NCBI RefSeq assembly: GCF_017874735.1
Contig: NZ_JAGGLV010000007.1
Location: 1 to 64,000 of the forward strand
Direction of reading: 5' to 3'
DNA: 64,000 bases
Source of the DNA: Paenibacillus silagei
GTDB taxonomy: Bacteria; Bacillota; Bacilli; Paenibacillales; Paenibacillaceae
Shown here: positions 8,873 through 17,589 of the stretch, in pieces
Position numbering within the stretch: the first letter of the stretch is position 1
How the letters are laid out: every line of letters begins with the position of its first letter
Program-made: the position numbers and the translations under genes
The notes under the pieces: model-generated
Database searches by the model: none
Told to the model about the DNA's origin: nothing
The model's input: the letters and a program-made list of their open reading frames with translations, nothing else

Positions 8873-8893
8873 CACCCGGCAGGGTGTTTTTTT
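8873..8893 (+). terminator. Short terminator after marR gene
   Basis: CACCC (8873-8877) and GGGTG (8882-8886) form a stem with a GGCA-type loop, followed by seven Ts. Confidence 0.6.
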
Positions 8894-8905
8894 ATGCTCA
8901 ATAAT

Positions 8906-8959
8906 TTGTTTCCTTGGAATCAAAAATGTGCTAGGATGATATTGTTTCTTAGGAAACAA
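8906..8959 (+). promoter_or_regulatory. Promoter with two MarR-type operators for the MFS gene
   Basis: Two similar 18-bp near-palindromes occur: TTGTTTCCTTGGAATCAA (8906-8923) and TTGTTTCTTAGGAAACAA (8942-8959), spaced 36 bp start to start. A likely sigma-A promoter, TTGGAA (8914-8919), 17 bp, TGATAT (8937-8942), is embedded. The first palindrome covers the -35 and the second begins at the -10. Such geometry fits repression by the adjacent MarR protein. Confidence 0.65.
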
Positions 8960-8986
8960 ATCATGAACTCTAAGGAGAGAAGATAC

Positions 8987-10237
8987 ATGTCCACATCCAA
9001 ACCAGCTGACAATCAAGATCAACCTTCAGAACCAAAAGTAGATAAGCACGCGCTTATATTCGGTCTAATTTCAGTATTTTTATGCGGAATAGGCTTCAGT
9101 ATCATAGCTCCGGTGGTTCCATTCCTCGTCCAGCCTTACATTAGCGATCCCGGAAAACAAGCGGTGATGATTACCCTGCTGACCTCAGTGTATGCGGCCT
9201 GCCTGTTCTGTTCGGCGCCTGTGCTGGGTGCGCTGAGTGATAAATACGGACGACGTCTGCTGCTTCTGCTATGCTTGCTGGGTTCTGCTGCCGGTTACTT
9301 CATATTTGGCCTTGGAGGGGCTTTATGGGTGCTGTTCGCCGGGCGGATCATTGAAGGGATTACAGGCGGGAGCATCGGTACAATCTTCGCTTATTTTGCA
9401 GACATTCTTCCGCCGGAGCAACGGACCAAGTACTTTGGCTGGGTGAGCGCGGTGGTAGGGGCCGGTACTATTATTGGTCCGTCGATGGGCGGGCTGCTGG
9501 CCAAGTTCGGGTATTCGGTGCCCATGTATGCTGGAGCAGCGGTAACATTACTGAATGTGGGTTATGGCTTCCTGTTCATGCCCGAGAGTCTGGAGAAAAG
9601 TAAGAGATTGAAGGTAATCCCCTTAGTCAGGCTGAATCCCTTCTCGCAGCTTGCGAACCTGCTGACCATGAAGAACCTCAATAGACTGTTTGTCTCCGCC
9701 TTCCTGCTGTGGATACCGAATGGCTCATTCCAGGCTATTTTTTCACAGTTCACGTTGGATAATTTCAGCTGGAAGCCGGTGATCATCGGATTGATGTTCT
9801 CTATCATGGGCTTGCAGGATATTCTGTCCCAAGGATTCATTATGCCGAAGCTCCTGAAAAGATACAGTGACCGGCAAATCGCCCTCCTCGGAATGGTCTC
9901 GGAAATTGTTGGATATGTCCTGTTTGCGTTGTCGGCCTTGTTCGCCTTTTATCCCCTTTTTATCGCAGGGATGTTTATCTTCGGCTTCGGCGATTCGGTC
10001 TTCGGGCCCTCGTTCAACGGAATGCTGTCCAAATCTGCCGCAGCGGGCGAGCAGGGACGGGTTCAAGGGGGCAGCCAATCGATTCAGGCGCTGGCGAGAA
10101 TGATCGGGCCGCTGGTTGGCGGACAGCTCTATGTATCGCTTGGACCGGCTGCACCGGCATTCATGGGGGTGATCCTCATTGGAGCGGCGATCCCTGTGCT
10201 GTATACGATTAACCGGGCAGGAGCATTGTCGAAATAG
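8987..10237 (+). CDS. MFS drug efflux transporter (TetA-like, 12 TM)
   Basis: This 416-residue inner-membrane antiporter has about twelve hydrophobic segments. The motif A-like loop LSDKYGRR follows TM2, and GRIIEGITGG/GTIIGPSMGG segments are typical of tetracycline/multidrug exporters of the DHA1 group. The ATG at 8987 has AAGGAG nine bases upstream; the frame is open from 8894 but the earlier starts lie within the operator region. The upstream marR gene and operators suggest substrate-induced expression. Substrate unknown. Confidence 0.85.
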   Translation: MSTSKPADNQDQPSEPKVDKHALIFGLISVFLCGIGFSIIAPVVPFLVQPYISDPGKQAVMITLLTSVYAACLFCSAPVLGALSDKYGRRLLLLLCLLGSAAGYFIFGLGGALWVLFAGRIIEGITGGSIGTIFAYFADILPPEQRTKYFGWVSAVVGAGTIIGPSMGGLLAKFGYSVPMYAGAAVTLLNVGYGFLFMPESLEKSKRLKVIPLVRLNPFSQLANLLTMKNLNRLFVSAFLLWIPNGSFQAIFSQFTLDNFSWKPVIIGLMFSIMGLQDILSQGFIMPKLLKRYSDRQIALLGMVSEIVGYVLFALSALFAFYPLFIAGMFIFGFGDSVFGPSFNGMLSKSAAAGEQGRVQGGSQSIQALARMIGPLVGGQLYVSLGPAAPAFMGVILIGAAIPVLYTINRAGALSK

Positions 10238-10476
10238 GTCGTTAGTGTGAAAAAAGGTGCGCAGAAGGCAATGCCTGGGCCCGAAGTTTATCCCTGCTTA
10301 ATAATTCCAATCTATGCTGAAGAGAAGTTATTGAATTCACGAAGACAAGCATACGGGGGATTAGATGAATAAGACAGGGACCCTTGGCTATGCGCTCGGG
10401 AGACCGGCTCATCGGCCTGAGCGTGGAGCGCTTCCGTCTCCGGTGCTCCAGTATCCAGTCAAGGGAGGGTGTAAGC

Positions 10477-11445
10477 ATGTTTCTGCAGATCGGTGAAATC
10501 GCTGAACAAATCCCGGACATTTCGATTCATCACAAATGCGGGTTTGTGGACCAGATTTTCAAAAGCAATCCCCAGCTCCAAGGCGTAGCCGTCACGGAAA
10601 ACGGGCGCACCGCCGGATTGATTATGAGGATCAGCTTTTATCAGAAAATAGGTACGCTGTATGGGTATACGCTCTATATGGGCAGACCTGTGGAACTGGT
10701 GATGGACAAAAATCCGCTGGTGGTGGACTATAACACGCCCATTATCGAGGTAAGCAGGCAGGCGATGTCGAGGCAGGATGAGAATCTGTACGACTATGTG
10801 ATCGTGACTCATGAGAAGGCCCTGTTCGGAGCGGTTAGCGTACGGGATCTGCTGCTTAACTTCGCGGAGATTCAGGCGGTGGCCGCCAGCTTCCTGAATC
10901 CGTTAACAGGGCTCCCGGGGAATATCAGCATTACTGAGTGGATGGTGAAGACGCTGCTGCAGGATGAATTCAGTGTGCTCTACATCGATCTTGACCATTT
11001 CAAGGCGTACAACGACACCTACGGTTTCAAGGAAGGCGACCGTATGATTCAGGCCACTGCAGAGCTGCTAAAGCATGAGGCACTGCGGATGAACGGATTC
11101 CTGGGGCATATCGGCGGGGATGATTTTATTATTTTTATCAGCGATTATCACTACGAGGAATGCTGCAGAAGCATCATCGCGGCGTTCGATACGGCAGTTA
11201 AGGATTTCTATCATGCCGGACATCTGGCCCAGAAATACGTGCTGACCGAGAGCCGTTCGGGACAACTGGAGGAGATCCCGCTGGTCGCGATCTCGATTGC
11301 CGTGGTTACGAACCGCAGCCGCCGGTTTGCTTCCATTGAGGAGCTGTCGGTAGAGGCGGCCCGCTTCAAAAAAAGCTGCAAAATGATCAGAGGCAGCAGC
11401 TATGTCGATGACAGCGATATCAGTATGCACCGGACGGGCAGCTGA
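10477..11445 (+). CDS. GGDEF-domain protein with CBS-like N-terminus
   Basis: This 322-residue protein is a predicted diguanylate cyclase making c-di-GMP from GTP. The N-terminal ~140 residues look like a sensory CBS-type module (LVVDYNTPIIEVSRQAMSR). A linker LNPLTGLPGN leads into the GGDEF fold with DLDHFKAYNDTYGF and the signature GGDDF at about residue 214. The canonical Glu is Asp here, so activity is uncertain. The ATG at 10477 follows GGGAGGG; the frame is open from 10384. The 239-bp upstream gap has inverted repeats but no c-di-GMP riboswitch that I can recognise. Confidence 0.8.
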   Translation: MFLQIGEIAEQIPDISIHHKCGFVDQIFKSNPQLQGVAVTENGRTAGLIMRISFYQKIGTLYGYTLYMGRPVELVMDKNPLVVDYNTPIIEVSRQAMSRQDENLYDYVIVTHEKALFGAVSVRDLLLNFAEIQAVAASFLNPLTGLPGNISITEWMVKTLLQDEFSVLYIDLDHFKAYNDTYGFKEGDRMIQATAELLKHEALRMNGFLGHIGGDDFIIFISDYHYEECCRSIIAAFDTAVKDFYHAGHLAQKYVLTESRSGQLEEIPLVAISIAVVTNRSRRFASIEELSVEAARFKKSCKMIRGSSYVDDSDISMHRTGS

Positions 11446-11556
11446 GGTTTCGCCATGTAACTCTCCCGGGATGGCGGTATGCTTGAACAACGGCCGTCAA
11501 TGCGGTAAGATTGACAACAATAAGAGCATGCCAAGACCCTTTTTACGTGGAGTGTG

Positions 11557-12000
11557 ATGACTATGCAGGGCAAGGGGATGGACTGGTGGGGGGTGCACGA
11601 ACCCTTCCATATCATGCTGAATAACTACGGGATTGCCGACATCGTGCTGACCCGGCATGCCAAGAGCCGTTATGCGGACCGGGTAGCTGCTGAGGACAGC
11701 GGAAATGTGGAGGTGACCGCCTGGATCTGGCAGGCCCTGAAGCAGAACCGGCTGAGGCCTTACTCGAACAGTGATTATAATGCCTATCTGATCGATAATG
11801 ATACGGTGATCGTGGTTGATTTCAGGCAGCTTGAGGGCGTCACGGCCCTCTCCGGAGAGCCGCTGTATGTCATGGTAATCGTATCTTTTCTGGGCAAAAT
11901 ATCGGTTACTCCGCAGCTCCGGGATCTCAAGCGATACTATTCCTGGCTGCGACATTCCCGGCGCATGAAGCTGTCCAAGAAACGCCGCAGGCGCAAGTAG
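11557..12000 (+). CDS. Conserved-looking hypothetical protein
   Basis: This 147-residue soluble protein has no family I recognise. It has a mixed alpha/beta core (TRHAKSRYADRV, DTVIVVDFRQLEG, YVMVIVSFLGK) and ends in a very basic tail, KKRRRRK, which could bind nucleic acid. GGAG at 11549 supports a start at ATG 11557 or ATG 11563; GTG 11554 is also open. A terminator follows. Codon use resembles its neighbours, so it is likely expressed. Confidence 0.6.
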   Translation: MTMQGKGMDWWGVHEPFHIMLNNYGIADIVLTRHAKSRYADRVAAEDSGNVEVTAWIWQALKQNRLRPYSNSDYNAYLIDNDTVIVVDFRQLEGVTALSGEPLYVMVIVSFLGKISVTPQLRDLKRYYSWLRHSRRMKLSKKRRRRK

Positions 12001-12017
12001 GATACTTGAAACGAGGG

Positions 12018-12048
12018 AGGCATGCGGCTTAGGGCTGCGTGCCTTTTT
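12018..12048 (+). terminator. Rho-independent terminator
   Basis: AGGCATGCGGC pairs with GCTGCGTGCCT (stem with one mismatch pair each side), followed by five Ts. It ends the transcript of the preceding hypothetical gene. Confidence 0.75.
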
Positions 12049-12085
12049 GCTTGAAGACTGAAATTAGCGAAGGAGTCAGTAACGT

Positions 12086-12985
12086 ATGAATTTTCATCAG
12101 CTTCATATTTTCTATACCGTGTCCGAACGGGGCAGCTTCTCGGCGGCGGCGCAGACTCTGCATATGACCCAGCCTGCGGTGACGATGCAGATTCAGGCGC
12201 TTGAGGATTATTTCGGAACCAAGCTGTTCGACCGTTCCACCAAAAAAATCATACTCACCGAGGCCGGCCTGACGCTGATGCCGTTCGCGGTGCGCAGCAT
12301 GCAACTGATGCGTGAGACGGATCAGGCGATGTCGGCCTTCACCCACATGCTGGAGGGCCGCCTGATGCTCGGAGCCAGCCTGACCATCGGTGAATATGTG
12401 CTTCCCCGCCTGCTGGGGCCTTTCGGCAAGGAATATCCGAATATCTCGATTATGATGAAGGTGATGAACACTTCACAGATTATGGATGAGATTCACAAGC
12501 ATCAGCTGAATTTCGGGCTGATTGAAGCGCCGGTCTCCCACCCGGACATGGTGATTGAGCCGGTAATGGGCGATGAGCTGAAGCTGATCGTGCCCCATGA
12601 GCATCCGCTGGCCGGTCAGGCGGAAGTGACGCTGGCGCAGGCGCTCGCCTATCCATTCGTGCTGCGCGAACGCGGCTCGGGCACACGGCGGGTGATGGAG
12701 GAGCAGCTTGAGGCTAACGGGCTTGACCCTGCAGCGATGCAGATTGTGATGGAGCTGGGCAGTACCGGGGCGGTGAAGTCGGCGGTAGAGGCAGGGCTGG
12801 GGATTACAATTATCTCGACCTCCTCGGTCAAGCATGAAGTAGCGCTCGGCCTGCTGAAGATTGTCAATCTGACGGATGCCTCCTTCAAACGGCAATTCTA
12901 CGCTATTCATCTGAAATCGACCTTGCTGCCGATCTCGGCGGTAACCTTCCTAAGCTTCCTGCGCCAGCATACCGGCGGACAGTAA
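12086..12985 (+). CDS. LysR-family transcriptional regulator
   Basis: This 299-residue DNA-binding activator/repressor has an N-terminal HTH (residues 1-60: FHTV-type start, SFSAAAQTLHMTQPAVTMQI) and a two-lobed effector-binding domain from about residue 90, containing LKLIVPHEHPLAG and VKSAVEAGLGITIIS. It resembles the CysL/CbbR group that senses small anions or sulfur metabolites. No divergent target gene is adjacent. The downstream PHP gene in the same direction may be co-transcribed (72-bp gap), but the target is unknown. Confidence 0.88.
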   Translation: MNFHQLHIFYTVSERGSFSAAAQTLHMTQPAVTMQIQALEDYFGTKLFDRSTKKIILTEAGLTLMPFAVRSMQLMRETDQAMSAFTHMLEGRLMLGASLTIGEYVLPRLLGPFGKEYPNISIMMKVMNTSQIMDEIHKHQLNFGLIEAPVSHPDMVIEPVMGDELKLIVPHEHPLAGQAEVTLAQALAYPFVLRERGSGTRRVMEEQLEANGLDPAAMQIVMELGSTGAVKSAVEAGLGITIISTSSVKHEVALGLLKIVNLTDASFKRQFYAIHLKSTLLPISAVTFLSFLRQHTGGQ

Positions 12986-13057
12986 CGGATATGCATAGCT
13001 AGCTGCGTGTAGCTGCATGAAAGCATGTAAACTTACTTGAAAGAACGGAGGAATTCC

Positions 13058-13969
13058 ATGACAGACCCTACAAGTCATAGCGGACATTCAGAGGCGGAGT
13101 TAGCTACAGCGGGTCTTGCTGATACAGCCGGCAGATGCGACCTGCACACCCATACCCAGGCCTCGGACGGCATGCAGCCGCCGGCAGAGAATGTGCGGCT
13201 TGGTTACGAGGCTGGATTGGCAGCGCTAGCCATTACCGATCATGATACGGTCAGCGGAGTAGCGGAAGCACTGGAAGCAGGCAAGCGGTACGGGATTACT
13301 GTAGTTCCCGGTGTAGAGATCAGCACACGGCAGAGCGGCAAGGAGATCCATGTCCTCGGTTACTATATCGACATAGAACAGGAACTGCTGTTGTCCCGCC
13401 TGGAGGAGCAGCGGGGTATCCGGCTCGGGCGTAATGAGGCAATTCTTGAGAAGCTACGCGGACTGGGCATTGCGATCACCCTGGAGCAGGTAGTGTCAGG
13501 GCTTGGCCGGGAGCTGAAGCCTGATGAGAGCATAGGCCGCCCGCACATCGCGGATGAGCTGGTGCGGCTGGGCGCAGCCGTGGATATGCGGGATGCTTTT
13601 GACAAGTATCTGGGTGAAGGGGCGGCGGCCTATGTCTCGCCTCCGCGCATTACCCCGGAGACGGCCTGCCAGTGGATTCGTGAAGCAGGAGGTGCAGCGG
13701 TGTTGGCCCATCCGGGAATCTACGGGGATGACGCACTGGTGCGCAGAATCGTGGAGGAATGTGATTTGGACGGCATCGAGGTGTATCATTCCGATCATGG
13801 CCCGGCAGAGCATGAGCGCTACCTTGCACTGGCTGAGGAATTCGGCCTGCGGGTAACCGGCGGCTCGGATTTCCATGGTGCGCGGCAGGGCGTTGTTTTC
13901 CACGGGGATCTCGGCAGTGTGAGTGTACCTGCCGCTGTGCTGGAGCAGCTTAAGGCTGCCAGAGGCTGA
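13058..13969 (+). CDS. PHP-domain phosphoesterase (RNase AM / nucleoside bisphosphate phosphatase type)
   Basis: This 303-residue metal-dependent hydrolase has the PHP motifs DLHTHTQASDG (residues about 28-38), ITDHDT, PGVEIST, AHPGIYG and GSDFHG near the C-terminus. Related YciV/TrpH proteins remove nucleotides from RNA 5' ends or dephosphorylate 3',5'-bisphosphates, and this one has the same length and motif order. The ATG at 13058 has CGGAGG upstream. A bidirectional terminator and then the 51-bp array follow. Confidence 0.85.
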   Translation: MTDPTSHSGHSEAELATAGLADTAGRCDLHTHTQASDGMQPPAENVRLGYEAGLAALAITDHDTVSGVAEALEAGKRYGITVVPGVEISTRQSGKEIHVLGYYIDIEQELLLSRLEEQRGIRLGRNEAILEKLRGLGIAITLEQVVSGLGRELKPDESIGRPHIADELVRLGAAVDMRDAFDKYLGEGAAAYVSPPRITPETACQWIREAGGAAVLAHPGIYGDDALVRRIVEECDLDGIEVYHSDHGPAEHERYLALAEEFGLRVTGGSDFHGARQGVVFHGDLGSVSVPAAVLEQLKAARG

Positions 13970-14017
13970 CTGTAGGACACAGCAAAGAGCGCAGGATACA
14001 AAAACACAAAACGCCAG

Positions 14018-14045
14018 ACACAAGACACAAGACACAAGACACAAG
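14018..14045. repeat. Heptanucleotide tandem repeat (ACACAAG)x4
   Basis: Four perfect copies of ACACAAG run head to tail just after the PHP gene, in an A/C-rich, apparently non-coding spacer. This is a simple slippage-prone repeat. Confidence 0.9.
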
Positions 14046-14050
14046 ATACT

Positions 14051-14097
14051 AAAAACCTCCGACCCTTAGCGCAGGCGCTACAGGACGGAGGTTTTTT
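14051..14097. terminator. Bidirectional terminator between PHP gene and the array
   Basis: AAAACCTCCG and CGGAGGTTTT are perfect inverted arms with an inner TAGCGC/GCGCTA pair. The stem has A-run and T-run flanks on both strands. It terminates the PHP transcript and could stop leftward reads coming through the array. Confidence 0.85.
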
Positions 14098-14160
14098 GGT
14101 AGGAGCAATCCTTACTGTTAGTAAAGCGCATGATTAGTAAGAGGAAACCACCTACTATTG

Positions 14161-15493
14161 TGTTTGGTTTTCCGCATACATTGGGCCCGTGCGCCTTGAG
14201 CGAACCCAATGTATGCTGTTTTCCGCATACATTTGGCCCCGTGCGCCTTGAGCGAACCCAATGTATGCTGTTTTCCACATACATTGGGCCCCGTGCGCCT
14301 TTAGTGAGCCGAATGTATGCTGTTTTCCACATACATTGGGCCCCGTGCGCCTTTCGCGAACCCATTGTATGCTGTTTTCCACATACATTGGGCCCGAGCG
14401 CCTTTCGCGAACCCATTGTATGCTGTTTTCCGCATACATTTGGCCCGTGCGCCTTGAGCGAGGCTGATGTATGCTGTTTTCCACATACATTGGGCCCGTG
14501 CGCCTTGAGCGAACTCAATGTATGCTGTTTTCCGCATACATTTGGCCCGTGCGCCTTTCGCGAACCCAATGTATGCTGTTTTCCACATACATTTGGCCCA
14601 CGCGCCTTTCGCGAGCCGATTGTATGCTGTTTTCCACATACATATGGCCCACGCGCCTTTCGCGAGCCAGATGTATGCTGTTTTCCACATACATTTGGCC
14701 CCGCGCGCCTTGAGTGAGCCAGATGTATGCTGTTTTCCACATACATTTGGCCCGCGCGCCTTGAGCGAACTCAATGTATGCTGTTTTCCACATACATATG
14801 GCCCCGTGCGCCTTGAGCGAACCCAATGTATGCTGTTTTCCACATACATTTGGCCCCGTGCGCCTTTAGTGAGCCGAATGTATGCTGTTTTCCACATACA
14901 TTGGGCCCCGTGCGCCTTTCGCGAACCCATTGTATGCTGTTTTCCACATACATTGGGCCCGAGCGCCTTTCGCGAACCCATTGTATGCTGTTTTCCGCAT
15001 ACATTTGGCCCGTGCGCCTTTCGCGAGCCAGATGTATGCTGTTTTCCACATACATTTGGCCCGTGCGCCTTGAGCGAGGCTGATGTATGCTGATTTCCAC
15101 ATACATTTGGCCCGCGCGCCTTGAGCGAACTCAATGTATGCTGTTTTCCGCATACATTGGGCCCCGTGCGCCTTTCGCGAGCCAGATGTATGCTGTTTTC
15201 CACAAACATTGGGCCCGTGCGCCTTTCGCGAGCCAGATGTATGCTGTTTTCCACATACATTGGGCCCCGCGCGCCTTTCGCGAGCCTGATGTATGCTGTT
15301 TTCCGCATACATTGGGCCCACGCGCCTTGAACGAACCAAATGTATGCTGTTTTCCGCATACATTTGGCCCGAGCGCCTTTCGCGAACCCATTGTATGCTG
15401 TTTTCCACATACATTTGGCCCACGCGCCTTGAGCGAGCCAGATGTATGCTGTTTTCCGCATACATTGGGCCCACGCGCCTTGAGCGAACTCAT
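14161..15493. repeat. 51/52-bp tandem repeat array, 25 units plus a degenerate first unit
   Basis: Full units begin at 14210, 14262, 14314, 14366, 14417, 14468, 14519, 14570, 14621, 14672, 14724, 14775, 14827, 14879, 14931, 14982, 15033, 15084, 15135, 15187, 15238, 15290, 15341, 15392 and 15443; a degenerate unit covers 14161-14209. Sixteen units are 51 bp and nine are 52 bp, the difference being GGCCC versus GGCCCC. Each unit has an invariant TGTATG-N10-CATACA dyad (one exception, CAAACA in the unit at 15187), then TTGGGCCC or TTTGGCCC, then a GCGCCTT(GAG/TCG/TAG)(C/T)GA block, then a variable 5-base tail. No unit has a stop codon in any of six frames, so spurious ORFs abound. There are no unique spacers and no cas genes. 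It lies between convergent PHP and rqcH genes. Confidence 0.95.
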
Positions 15494-15511
15494 TGCTGTT
15501 CGGTTTTTCGC

Positions 15512-17398
15512 TTAACTCCGCAGCACATTCGGGAGCTGCTTGATCCGCTCTTCATCGGGCGTGACGAAGAGTGTCCGCTGATGATCGTAGATGACGAAGC
15601 CCGGCTTGGCTCCGCTCGGCTTGCGCACGTAACGGATGAGCGTACAGTCCACCGGCACACTGCTGGATTGCTTGGCCTGGCTGTAATAGGCGGCGAGCTG
15701 AGCAGCTTCCTCCAGGGTGGCATCGCCGAATTCCTCACTGCGGATCACCACATGCGAGCCGGGAATATCCTTGGTATGCAGCCAGGTATCGTTCGGAGCA
15801 GCGAGGCGGTTGGTGACATACTCGTTTTGCAGATTGTTTTTGCCGACATAGATGTCAACCCCTTCAGAGGAAGTGAATACCTGCAGCGTAGGTCTGGCAG
15901 CCTTCTTTTTCTTCTTGCCTTTTTTGCTGCGGTCGCGGAGATAGCCTTGGCTGACCAGCTCCTCGCGGATCTCCTCAATGTCATTCAGTGAGGCATGGGC
16001 TAATTGCTGGAGCAGCAGTTCCATATAGGCAATCTCTTCGTGTGTCTTCTTGACCTGCTCGCCGATCACCCGCAGGCTGTTCTTGTACTTGTTATATTTT
16101 TTGAAATACCGCTGTGCATTGTCTGTAGGGCTTAGCAGCGGGTCGAGCGGAACGGTAATCTCCGCCTGATTCTCATCATAGTAGTTTACTAGCTTTGCTT
16201 CTTTGTCGCCTTTGTTCACGGTGTGCAGGGAAGCGAACAGCAGCTCGCCCCAGATCCGGAACTGGTCTGCATCCTCGGCTTCGTTCAGATCCTTTTGCAG
16301 GTTGGCCAGCTTCTTGATGTTCTTACTGCGCTCGTTGCTGAGGAAGCGGATCAGGTCGCTAACCCGCTGCTTAACCGTGTCCTTCTCCGCCTTGTCCCCG
16401 TAATAATCCTCCAGGCACAAGCTTATGGAGCTGTAATGCTTCACATTCCCGCTCATGAGCTTCAGCGGAATGGCCGAGAATACCGGCTTGCCCTTGGCAT
16501 TCCAACCGGTGACTGGAGCGAATTCCAGCTTGCTGACCGGCTCCATGACGGAATGGAAGGCTTCCCAGAGCTGTTCGGGCTTATCCATCCCGCTGCTGAA
16601 ATCCTCAGCTTCTCCGCCTATCTCCTTGTACCGGTGGAGGATCTCTCCGGCGATCAGCGGACTCAGGCCGCTGAAGGCGTGGACCAGCCAGCCGGCCGGA
16701 TCGGCTGAAGGGGCCGGGCCGCCGGAGCCGTCAGCCTGCGGTGCCTCAAGTGAGGCCAGCAGTCCGGCGATCTCGCCCTCGATCATATCCTCCTCCGGCT
16801 CCTGAGGATGCTCGGCGGCGTAGCGGGCCGCTTCCTCTGCCGAGGCTATCAGGGTAAGGAAGTCCGGCTGGCTGATCTGCAGCGGATTCAGCTTATGCTG
16901 CTGCGGCGGCTGGGTATAAGCCGCTCCCGGCATAACGACCCGGTAGCTGCTGATTGACGGGGTGACATGATGAATGCCGTCGATAATCGTCCCCGTGGCC
17001 AGCTCGGTCAGAATGATGTTGCTGTGGCGTCCCATCAGCTCGATGATGATTTTTTTGGCGGAGACATCCCCCAGCTCATCCCGTGTTCTGATGGTGATAT
17101 GAATAATTCGTTCAAGCCCCACCTGGGTAATGCTCTCGATGGTGCCGCCTTCACAATGCTTGCGCATCAGCATGCAGAACATCGGCGCTTCCGCCGGGTT
17201 GATGCTGCTTCTCTCGGTCAGGTGCAGCCGGGGGTAGGTCGGGTTCGCCGACAGCAGCAGCTTGCCGCCGCCGCCCGCACCGCGCAGGGTGAAGATGAGG
17301 TCATGTGTGCTGGGTTGATATATTTTGCCGACGCGTGCACCGATGAAGGGCTGAAGCTCATGCACGATCGCTTGGGTAACAATGCCGTCTAATGCCAT
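15512..17398 (-). CDS. rqcH: NFACT-family ribosome quality-control factor RqcH (FbpA/YloA)
   Basis: This 628-residue protein binds stalled 50S subunits and recruits tRNA-Ala to add C-terminal alanine tails; older annotations call it a fibronectin-binding protein. The order is NFACT-N domain (DGIVTQAIVHEL start), HhH region, long coiled-coil middle (residues about 330-480 rich in Lys/Glu), a Lys-rich SKKGKKKKKA linker, and an NFACT-R domain with VDIYVGKNNLQNEYVT and DTWLHTKDIPGSHVVIR. The ATG follows AGGAG. Its stop lies 18 bp from the 51-bp array with no separate terminator between. B. subtilis yloA is likewise divergent from yloB. Confidence 0.92.
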   Translation of the reverse strand: MALDGIVTQAIVHELQPFIGARVGKIYQPSTHDLIFTLRGAGGGGKLLLSANPTYPRLHLTERSSINPAEAPMFCMLMRKHCEGGTIESITQVGLERIIHITIRTRDELGDVSAKKIIIELMGRHSNIILTELATGTIIDGIHHVTPSISSYRVVMPGAAYTQPPQQHKLNPLQISQPDFLTLIASAEEAARYAAEHPQEPEEDMIEGEIAGLLASLEAPQADGSGGPAPSADPAGWLVHAFSGLSPLIAGEILHRYKEIGGEAEDFSSGMDKPEQLWEAFHSVMEPVSKLEFAPVTGWNAKGKPVFSAIPLKLMSGNVKHYSSISLCLEDYYGDKAEKDTVKQRVSDLIRFLSNERSKNIKKLANLQKDLNEAEDADQFRIWGELLFASLHTVNKGDKEAKLVNYYDENQAEITVPLDPLLSPTDNAQRYFKKYNKYKNSLRVIGEQVKKTHEEIAYMELLLQQLAHASLNDIEEIREELVSQGYLRDRSKKGKKKKKAARPTLQVFTSSEGVDIYVGKNNLQNEYVTNRLAAPNDTWLHTKDIPGSHVVIRSEEFGDATLEEAAQLAAYYSQAKQSSSVPVDCTLIRYVRKPSGAKPGFVIYDHQRTLFVTPDEERIKQLPNVLRS

Positions 17399-17589
17399 GA
17401 TAAGGTTCTCCTGTCGCCTGATAATAAAGTACTCCCTCTATGATGCCATACTTTTACCGGTTCGCGCAAAAGGAGAAACCTAGATGCGGTGATATTTTGG
17501 GACGACCATGAATACACTTGGACATGAACAGGTGGAAAAGCTGTGCGCCGCCGGAAGTCAAGAAACGACCGGGAGGGGAAAGATTAGTT

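Noticed and set aside
10242-10476. c-di-GMP riboswitch before the GGDEF gene
   Set aside because: No GEMM-type core motifs are visible, only modest inverted repeats.
14301-15461. 386-residue and other long repetitive reading frames in the array
   Set aside because: All six frames are open, 52-bp units shift the register, and no SD is seen. The frames are by-products of the repeat.
14161-15493. CRISPR array
   Set aside because: The units are tandem without unique spacers; the variable tails are a small recurring set, and no cas genes are nearby.
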